Below are positions 1 to 4,446 of a stretch of 5,046 nt of DNA, piece by piece. A program made the translations under genes and the position numbers. The stretch's first letter is position 1. Each line of letters begins with the position of its first letter. Source of the stretch: an uncultured bacterium (GTDB lineage Bacteria > Chloroflexota > Anaerolineae > JACIWP01). The notes under the pieces were generated by a model, which was given only the letters and a program-made list of their open reading frames with translations, was not told where the DNA came from and ran no database searches. The stretch covers positions 1-5,046 of the forward strand of contig CAIQJD010000614.1 in the NCBI GenBank assembly GCA_903872005.1, given 5' to 3'.

Positions 1-2
1 CC

Positions 3-278
3 GGCCTGGGCGCGCAGCGCGCCGGCTACATCGCCGAAGGTCTCACCCTGGCCGGCCCCTGGCCGCTGCCCAATCGGGATGCGGTCGTGCGCTTTTACGT
101 GGCGCAATACGCCCTGGCGCCGGCGGTGCTGCATATCCCGGCCGACGCGCCGCTGGTCGTCGCCAACTACAAGACCCTGGCTGCGGCACAAGCGTTCGCC
201 CGACAGAAGGCCGCGACCCTGCGCGTTCTGGTCGGGGGCCAGACCGGCGCGCTCCTGTTCCAGAGCAAAACGCCATGA
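3..278 (+). CDS. C-terminal part of an unrecognised protein (5' end outside window)
   Basis: The frame is open from the first complete codon at base 3 to TGA at 276-278 and gives 91 residues. No start is needed inside the window, and a GTG at 87 would be an unconvincing internal start. The visible part is soluble in character, with no membrane helix. It alternates hydrophobic beta-like stretches (AVLHIP, PLVVANY, TLRVLVGG, ALLFQ) with one helix-like stretch (LAAAQAFARQKAA), which suggests a small alpha/beta domain at the end of a longer protein. Its TGA overlaps the ATG of the GT-C-like gene by four bases (ATGA, 275-278), so it is the upstream member of the same operon and translation is probably coupled. 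I do not recognise the family. By inference it is an accessory to the membrane sugar transferase that follows; the rest of the protein could change that view. Confidence 0.72.
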   Translation, partial: GLGAQRAGYIAEGLTLAGPWPLPNRDAVVRFYVAQYALAPAVLHIPADAPLVVANYKTLAAAQAFARQKAATLRVLVGGQTGALLFQSKTP

Positions 279-1684
279 TCGGGGACGTCATCCTGCTTCT
301 GGCGGCGCTGCTGCTCCCCGCGCTGTTGGGCTGGTTTCTGGCGCTACACCTGTGGCCGGATGCGCCGGCCGCTTGGCCGGCGCGTCTGTTGCGCCTGAGC
401 GTGGGCCTGGGCGCCGGCCTGGCCGTCGCCTCCCTGCTCACTTTCCTGAGCATCCTGGCCGTCGGCCCATCCACAGCCTTCATGTTCCTGGCCGAGCTTG
501 CGCTGTGCGTCTTGCTGGGCAGCCTGCTGGTCGTGCGGCGCATCCCTTTGTACGCCGCAGGTTGGCCGCGCCGGCCGGCGCTGCAGGAGGCCGAAGGCGT
601 CTTCCTGATTGGTCTGGGATTGATCGCGGCCGCGGCCCTCGCCAGCATCATTCTCGCTGCCCTGCGCTCTCCTCACGGCCATTGGGACGCCTGGGCGATC
701 TGGAATTTGCACGCGCGCTTCCTGTATCGCGGCGGGCCAGATTGGCGGAACCTGTTCGCCCTGCAATACTCGCACCCGGACTATCCGCTGCTCCTGCCGG
801 CCCTGGTCGCACGCGCCTGGTTCTACATCGGGAGCGAGTCGCAGGCCGCGCCGGCCCTCTTCTCGCTCCTCTACGCCGCGCTGACCGCCGGCGCGCTGGC
901 CGCCGGCGTGGCGCACTTCCGCGATACGATCCAGGGCGCCATGGCCGGCGCGCTCCTGGTGGGCACGCCCTTCTTCGTCTTCCAGGCGGCCGGCCAGATC
1001 GCCGACATCTCCCTGGCTTTCTATATGTTGGGCGCGTTGTTGTGCCTGGGCGCGCAGGCGGAGACGCCGACGACGCGGGGCGGTCTGGCGCTCCTGGCCG
1101 GCCTATGCGCCGGGGGAGCAGCCTGGACGAAGGACGAAGGATTGGCCGTTTGGGTATTCTTGATGCTGCTCTGTCTGGTCTATGTCCGGCGACGGCGCGG
1201 TTGGCGCGCTGCCCTGGGCGAGACGGCGGCGTTCCTGGGCGGGGCGCTCCCCTTCGCCGCCACGGCGATCTACGTGAAGTTCGCCCTGGCCCCGACCGGC
1301 CGGCTCTTCGCCGGCCAAACGCTGGCGACCATCGGAAGCGCGCTGATTCAGCCGAAACGCTACCTGCAGATCATCGTCGCCTTCTTCAACGGCGCATGGG
1401 ACTTTGGAAGTTGGTTCATTCCTGTCGGCGCGATCCTGGTCATCTATCTGATCGTGATGGGCGCATCGCCGCGCGAGGGGAAGCGCGCGGCTTTCACGCT
1501 GGCGATCCTGCTGGTCGGCGTCATGCTGGCCGGCGACTTCTTCGTCTACGTCATCACGCCGGCCAACCTGGCCTGGCAACTGCAAACTTCGCTGCAACGA
1601 TTGCTGTTACAGCTCTGGCCCAGCCTGCTGCTGGCCTATTTTGTCGTGGCGCGCCGGCCTGCGCTGCCGAGGAGGAACGCATGA
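275..1684 (+). CDS. Polytopic membrane glycosyltransferase-like protein (GT-C fold, GT39/ArnT-like)
   Basis: This 469-residue protein is almost entirely hydrophobic, with about 11-12 probable membrane helices (for example residues 3-26, 40-63, 66-88, 107-130, 314-334, 405-426). GT-C enzymes move a sugar from a polyprenyl-phosphate carrier to a lipid, glycan or protein on the outer face of the membrane. The signs seen are HWDAWAIWN at 136-144, whose Asp138 is a candidate for the acidic catalytic residue of an external loop, HPDYPLLLP at 167-175, QIADI at 241-245, the conserved-looking TKDEG at 285-289, and a late TSLQRLLLQLWP block at 438-449. The WD...hPdYPlL pattern matches what I know of GT39-like bacterial proteins. 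The ATG at 275 is embedded in the upstream stop (ATGA) and has no clear Shine-Dalgarno, so it probably relies on coupling. Substrate is unknown. A non-enzymatic membrane protein of similar topology cannot be excluded. Confidence 0.82.
   Translation: MIGDVILLLAALLLPALLGWFLALHLWPDAPAAWPARLLRLSVGLGAGLAVASLLTFLSILAVGPSTAFMFLAELALCVLLGSLLVVRRIPLYAAGWPRRPALQEAEGVFLIGLGLIAAAALASIILAALRSPHGHWDAWAIWNLHARFLYRGGPDWRNLFALQYSHPDYPLLLPALVARAWFYIGSESQAAPALFSLLYAALTAGALAAGVAHFRDTIQGAMAGALLVGTPFFVFQAAGQIADISLAFYMLGALLCLGAQAETPTTRGGLALLAGLCAGGAAWTKDEGLAVWVFLMLLCLVYVRRRRGWRAALGETAAFLGGALPFAATAIYVKFALAPTGRLFAGQTLATIGSALIQPKRYLQIIVAFFNGAWDFGSWFIPVGAILVIYLIVMGASPREGKRAAFTLAILLVGVMLAGDFFVYVITPANLAWQLQTSLQRLLLQLWPSLLLAYFVVARRPALPRRNA
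1670..1675 (+). promoter_or_regulatory. Strong Shine-Dalgarno AGGAGG for the 109-residue membrane protein
   Basis: A full AGGAGG lies inside the last codons of the GT-C-like gene, five bases before the ATG at 1681. It fixes the start of the small downstream gene. It also shows that this gene is translated in its own right and is not a chance extension of the long overlapping frame that begins near base 79. Confidence 0.75.
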
Positions 1685-2010
1685 AATCGCTCAATGCCCT
1701 GTTCACGCTGCAAAGTCTGCTCAGCCTGCAAGGCGCGGCCGTGGCCGCCCTGGTGGTTCCTAACGCGCTGACCTATCTGATCGGGCCGGCTTTCCAGCCG
1801 TACCAGAAATGGGTCGCCTTCGTCGTATCGCTGGGGTTGGCCTTCCTGACGGCGGCGCTGGCGGAGGAGAAGAGCTGGACCAAGTGGGTGTTGGCCCTGT
1901 TCAATGGCTTCCTGATCTTCGCCTCCGCCGTGGGGATCAACCAGACGGCGAGTTCCGGCGTCGTCACGCCGGGGACTTCGCCGCAGTTCTTCCAGAACTG
2001 GCTGATGTAG
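1681..2010 (+). CDS. Small integral membrane protein, about three helices, family not recognised
   Basis: The 109-residue product has three probable membrane helices at about residues 15-36, 43-60 and 68-86. Charged, Trp-containing linkers (PYQKW, EEKSWTKW) separate them, and a polar Ser/Thr/Gly-rich tail of about 20 residues ends in FFQNWLM. ATG 1681 overlaps the preceding stop by four bases (ATGA) and is preceded by AGGAGG, so the start is secure. The same frame is open far upstream, across the GT-C-like gene, but that part translates to Arg/Pro/Gly-rich nonsense and is not coding. Size and helix number resemble holins or small transport subunits, yet there is no lysis gene or transporter nearby, so I do not assign that. 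Its place after a sugar-transferase-like gene suggests a partner or flippase-like accessory, which is inference only. Confidence 0.8.
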   Translation: MKSLNALFTLQSLLSLQGAAVAALVVPNALTYLIGPAFQPYQKWVAFVVSLGLAFLTAALAEEKSWTKWVLALFNGFLIFASAVGINQTASSGVVTPGTSPQFFQNWLM

Positions 2011-2011
2011 C

Positions 2012-2016
2012 GGAGG
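2012..2016 (+). promoter_or_regulatory. Shine-Dalgarno GGAGG for the 155-residue membrane protein
   Basis: GGAGG directly follows the TAG at 2008-2010 and sits seven bases before the ATG at 2024. It selects that ATG over an out-of-frame GTG at 2020. Confidence 0.65.
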
Positions 2017-2023
2017 CGCGTGG

Positions 2024-2491
2024 ATGGTTCACTGGCTTGAAACGCTGCTGCCGACCCCGGCCGGCAACACACTGCGCGGTTCGCAGATACCCTTCTACGT
2101 CCTCATCCCCATTGCCGCCATCGGCTTCGTGCGGAGTCTCATTCACATTCTGTCCGCAGACGGTGGAGCGGGGAGCATTGCGGGAATGAATCTGGCGCAA
2201 TCGGGCGCATCGGAGATTGTCTTCGCCTTCGCATTGTGGGGCAGCGCGCAACTGGTCTATGCGCTGCTCCAATGGGTCGTGATCTTGCGCTACCGCTCGC
2301 TGATCCCGCTGATGTGGGGCGTACAATTGGTGGAGACACTGCTGCGTATGACGGTCGGACGGATCAAGCCGGTCGCCTTCGCGCACACGCCGCCTGGCGC
2401 ATACCAGAACTACGTCTATCTGGGGTTGGCGATCGTGATGCTGGCGCTGGCTCTGTGGAGCGCGCGTCGAGTTGCACCAGGAACGGCGTAG
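2024..2491 (+). CDS. Conserved-looking integral membrane protein of unknown function
   Basis: The protein has 155 residues. Probable membrane helices lie at about 22-44, 64-88, 92-109 (weaker) and 129-147. The stretch from LWGSAQLVYALLQ (71-83) through RYRSLIPLMW (89-98) and VETLLRM (103-109) to AHTPPGAYQN (120-129) has the density of aromatic, Pro and Arg residues typical of a conserved core. I have a faint impression of similar 140-160-residue uncharacterised membrane proteins in other bacteria, but I cannot name a family. The gene starts 13 bases after the previous stop with a good Shine-Dalgarno, so it is the last gene of the membrane operon. It ends at TAG 2489-2491, facing a convergent gene six bases away, with no visible terminator hairpin. 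Function is unknown; a role beside the GT-C-like protein is inferred from position only. Confidence 0.8.
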   Translation: MVHWLETLLPTPAGNTLRGSQIPFYVLIPIAAIGFVRSLIHILSADGGAGSIAGMNLAQSGASEIVFAFALWGSAQLVYALLQWVVILRYRSLIPLMWGVQLVETLLRMTVGRIKPVAFAHTPPGAYQNYVYLGLAIVMLALALWSARRVAPGTA

Positions 2492-2497
2492 CCGCTC

Positions 2498-3160
2498 TCA
2501 CGGCGCGGCCAGCCGGCGGCGATAGGCCGCCAGGCGCTCCCACGCCGGCCGCAGGGAGATGTAGCGCGCCGTCCGCGCCTGATAGCTGGCGTAGGCCGCG
2601 CCGAACTGCCGGCTCAGGAAGGGCTCTTCCTGCAAGATCTGATAGTGCAGAAGGACGGCCGCCGCGCCGGCGAAGAGCAGGAAGATCAGCGCGCCATTGA
2701 GCAGGAACGCGCCGACGAAGTACAGATCGAAGAAGATGTAGATCGGGTTGCGCGACAGAGCATAGACCCCGTCGGTAACCAGCGCGCCCGGCGTGCTCTC
2801 GTCGATACCCAGCCGCCAGGATGACCCTAGCCGCAACATGGCCGCCATGAACAGGGCAAAGCCGATCAGCGTCAAAGCGACGCCGGCCAAGCGCGCCGGC
2901 GTCCCGCCGATCAAGATCAGGGTGCAGGGGTAGGGAAAGAGGCGCGCCGACCGGCCGATGGCGTAGAAGACCACCTCCAGCGCCCATACCGTCACGAGCA
3001 GGAAGAGCAACGCCGCGACCAGCCGGCGCAGGCCGGCGTGATCCAGCCCTAGCCGGATCGGGTTGATGCGCCGGCGCAGGCGCAGCATGATGGCGCGCTG
3101 CAAGACGATGGCGAGGAAGAGGGCCAGGCCGGCGAGTTGAAAGTAGCTGAAGAAGGTCAA
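2498..3160 (-). CDS. Isoprenylcysteine carboxyl methyltransferase (ICMT)/phospholipid methyltransferase-like membrane protein
   Basis: The 220-residue protein has probable membrane segments near residues 5-22, 46-67, 80-108 and 142-172. The C-terminal half carries the signature of the ICMT/PEMT-like methyltransferase superfamily. It has GALVTDGVYALSRNPIY at 125-141, where the usual R-H/N-P-x-Y core reads RNPIY, then LQEEPFLSRQFGAAYASY at 176-193 and TARYI at 197-201. In characterised members these parts bind S-adenosylmethionine, and the enzymes methylate membrane-associated lipids or prenylated cysteines. The substrate of bacterial homologues is mostly unknown, so no gene symbol is given. 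The start is TTG at 3160-3158, chosen because an in-frame stop lies just upstream (3181-3179), a GGGGAG site lies ten bases before it, and it keeps the first helix whole. The next in-frame ATG would be residue 25. It follows the URO-D-family gene by 18 bases on the same strand, so the two are probably co-transcribed. Confidence 0.85.
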   Translation of the reverse strand: MTFFSYFQLAGLALFLAIVLQRAIMLRLRRRINPIRLGLDHAGLRRLVAALLFLLVTVWALEVVFYAIGRSARLFPYPCTLILIGGTPARLAGVALTLIGFALFMAAMLRLGSSWRLGIDESTPGALVTDGVYALSRNPIYIFFDLYFVGAFLLNGALIFLLFAGAAAVLLHYQILQEEPFLSRQFGAAYASYQARTARYISLRPAWERLAAYRRRLAAP

Positions 3161-3170
3161 GACGTCGTCG

Positions 3171-3176
3171 CTCCCC
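3171..3176 (-). promoter_or_regulatory. Shine-Dalgarno-like GGGGAG that supports the TTG start
   Basis: On the minus strand GGGGAG lies between the URO-D stop (3181-3179) and the TTG at 3160, with a ten-base spacer. That is at the long end of the usual range, which fits a moderately translated second gene. No ATG or GTG in the right frame exists between this site and residue 25. Confidence 0.5.
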
Positions 3177-3178
3177 GC

Positions 3179-4210
3179 TCAGACCGAGATGGGGTACTTG
3201 CCATAGCGCTGCACCGCTTCGGCCAGGGCCAGCACGTTCTCCGGCCGCAGATAGCCGGCCAGGCTGTTGCCGCTGGTCACGATATACCCGCCGCCCGGCG
3301 CGACGTCGCGGATCAGTTCGCGCACCTCTTGATCCACGTCCTGCGGCGTCCCCATCCCCAGCAGGTTCAGGTCCACGTTGCCCAACAGGCACAGCCGGCC
3401 GCCATAGTCCCGCTTCATAGCGCGTATATCCATGGCCCCTTTCTCGTGGGGGTGCAGGCCGGCGATCCCCAACGTCAGCAAGTCCGCCAGCAGCGGCATG
3501 ACGTTGCCATCGCTGTGAATGACCCAGGGGAGCGTGATCTTGGGCGCCACACGCCGGTAGCGCGGCATGACGATCTCATGGAAGAACTTGGGCGAGAAGA
3601 GCGGGCCGGTGTTGAAGGCCATGTCATCGGTGGACGCGAAGACATCAAACCCCATCTTGCAGACCCGCTCGGCCACCACGACCATCCAGTCGAAATAGCG
3701 GTCGAGGAGCGTCTCAATCAAGGGCAGGTCGTCGTAGATGGCGAGGCTGAAGGCTTCCGTGCCCATGCTCAACATGGCCGAAAAGATGCCGACGCGCGTG
3801 AGGAACCAGGCGGAATAGTCCCCTTTGCCATCCAGAAAGGCGCGCGCGCCGGCGTACAGGCGCTCATCTTCGGGATCGGGGAATTGCAGCCGGCGCAGGT
3901 CTTCGCGCGTGCGGATCATCCCATGACCATAGAAGAGCCGGCCGTCGCGGCCGGGGATCTTCTCCACATAGACCGGCGCGCGCAGAATGTAGGAGATATT
4001 GTCCATGCTCAGACAGCGGGCGATGGCCTTGCACTCCTCGACCGAGTAATTGTCGCCTTCCAGGTTGGCAGCCTGACTGCCGGCCTGGCCCCAGGCCATC
4101 AACTGGCGCGCCAGGGCGCGATCCACGGCCAGCTCGCAATAGGGGACACGATCGGGCTGGCGCCGGCTCAGGGCCAGCGCAACTCTCTGGCGTGAGGTCA
4201 TGGGGGACAT
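3179..4210 (-). CDS. Uroporphyrinogen decarboxylase (URO-D) family protein, methylcobamide-transferase-like branch
   Basis: The 343 residues match the full length of the URO-D/MtaA superfamily, a TIM-barrel family. Family marks are the N-terminal MTSRQRVALALSRRQPDRVP (4-23), FASTDDMAFNTGPLFSP (191-207), HSDGN (232-236), GLHPHEKGAMD (251-261), RLCLLGNVDLNLL (272-284), APGGGYIVTSGNS (304-316) and RPENVLALAEAVQRYGKYP (322-340). The RQAGR substrate motif of true haem-pathway HemE is missing, so this is not hemE. The branch it belongs to includes methyltransferases that move methyl groups between corrinoid proteins and thiols, and many members of unknown substrate. The His-Cys-Cys zinc ligands of MtaA-type enzymes appear as His232, Asp234 and probably Asn315, so a thiol methyl transfer is doubtful. 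It is cytoplasmic, with no signal peptide. ATG 4210 has AGGAGG five bases upstream, better placed than Met4. It heads a probable two-gene operon. Confidence 0.9.
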   Translation of the reverse strand: MSPMTSRQRVALALSRRQPDRVPYCELAVDRALARQLMAWGQAGSQAANLEGDNYSVEECKAIARCLSMDNISYILRAPVYVEKIPGRDGRLFYGHGMIRTREDLRRLQFPDPEDERLYAGARAFLDGKGDYSAWFLTRVGIFSAMLSMGTEAFSLAIYDDLPLIETLLDRYFDWMVVVAERVCKMGFDVFASTDDMAFNTGPLFSPKFFHEIVMPRYRRVAPKITLPWVIHSDGNVMPLLADLLTLGIAGLHPHEKGAMDIRAMKRDYGGRLCLLGNVDLNLLGMGTPQDVDQEVRELIRDVAPGGGYIVTSGNSLAGYLRPENVLALAEAVQRYGKYPISV

Positions 4211-4215
4211 GCGCG

Positions 4216-4221
4216 CCTCCT
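4216..4221 (-). promoter_or_regulatory. Shine-Dalgarno AGGAGG of the URO-D family gene
   Basis: On the minus strand a full AGGAGG is separated by five bases from the ATG at 4210-4208. It favours Met1 over Met4, which would be 14 bases away. Confidence 0.75.
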
Positions 4222-4237
4222 GTGCGAATATGGCGCA

Positions 4238-4266
4238 AGTCTAGCACAAAGGCGCCGAAGGCACAA
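4238..4266 (-). promoter_or_regulatory. Candidate weak promoter of the URO-D/ICMT-like operon
   Basis: Reading leftwards, TTGTGC (4266-4261) and TAGACT (4243-4238) are 17 bases apart, and the -10 box is preceded by TGC, an extended -10 arrangement. The match to consensus is only 3/6 and 4/6. Transcription would start near 4231 and leave a leader of about 20 bases, enough for the AGGAGG site. It is the best leftward candidate I find in the gap, but it rests on sequence resemblance alone. Confidence 0.3.
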
Positions 4267-4283
4267 GCGCCGCGTGCGCTGTG
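4262..4283. repeat. Imperfect inverted repeat in the divergent intergenic region
   Basis: The arms are CAC-a-AGCGC (4262-4270) and GCGCTGTG (4276-4283), eight pairs with one bulged A around a five-base centre CGCGT. The repeat overlaps the candidate -35 box of the leftward promoter. It lies outside both predicted transcripts, so an operator-like role is more plausible than a terminator. In DNA this G+C-rich, short palindromes also arise by chance. Confidence 0.3.
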
Positions 4284-4386
4284 GGTGGCTGCGCCGGCTC
4301 CACCGCGCTTAAATACTAACCATCATCCCGGCATCGCGTCGAGATATGGTCTTGTATTTGGCCACATCTTCATCATGCGCCGTCAC

Positions 4387-4415
4387 TTGACAGAGATTTT
4401 TACGTCTGTTATCAT
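4387..4415 (+). promoter_or_regulatory. Near-consensus sigma-70-type promoter of the LVIVD-repeat gene
   Basis: TTGACA (4387-4392, 6/6) is followed after exactly 17 bases by TATCAT (4410-4415, 5/6). Transcription would begin near base 4422, about 25 bases before the ATG at 4447, so the leader is short. The element lies in the A+T-rich half of the gap, in the right orientation. An inverted repeat ACAGA-N10-TCTGT (4390-4409) fills the spacer and could be an operator. Confidence 0.72.
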
Positions 4416-4446
4416 CAAGACAGTAGAGTGTGGGAGCGACAGAGCG

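Larger units (their letters stand above)
4211..4446. other. Divergent intergenic region with both promoters
   Basis: This 236-base gap is the only sizeable non-coding stretch. The left half (to about 4305) is as G+C-rich as the genes and holds the leftward Shine-Dalgarno, the weak leftward promoter and an inverted repeat. The right half (about 4308-4425) is clearly richer in A+T and holds the strong rightward promoter. I find no start codon with a ribosome site for a further small gene, and no RNA gene. Confidence 0.7.

Noticed and set aside
79..1680. Very long plus-strand frame (open to 2010) across the GT-C-like gene
   Set aside because: Before 1681 the translation is Arg/Pro/Gly-rich with no domain or helix pattern and sits in the wrong frame over a clear membrane protein. 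Only the part from ATG 1681 is real; stops are simply rare in this G+C-rich DNA.
1681..2010. Holin-type phage lysis protein
   Set aside because: Size and three helices would fit, but there is no endolysin or phage gene nearby and it is translationally coupled to a sugar-transferase-like gene.
2364..3392. 342-residue minus-strand frame crossing both minus-strand genes
   Set aside because: It overlaps two well-supported genes in another frame and is low-complexity Arg/Ala/Gly/Pro-rich.
3137..4195. 352-residue plus-strand frame antisense to the URO-D gene
   Set aside because: It mirrors the codon pattern of the real gene and shows no recognisable motif. The opposite strand carries a full family signature and a ribosome site.
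3179..4210. Assignment as haem-pathway hemE
   Set aside because: The RQAGR substrate-binding motif near the N-terminus is absent and the C-terminal HSDGN/GNVD pattern fits the MtaA-like branch.
4266..4310. Possible terminator hairpins (AGCGC/GCGCT, GGTGG/CCACC)
   Set aside because: No T-run follows on either strand, and both flanking genes point away from this region, so no transcript is expected to end here.
4311..4359. AAATAC / GTATTT inverted repeat in the A+T-rich part of the gap
   Set aside because: The arms are six bases with a 37-base loop and no extension, as expected by chance.
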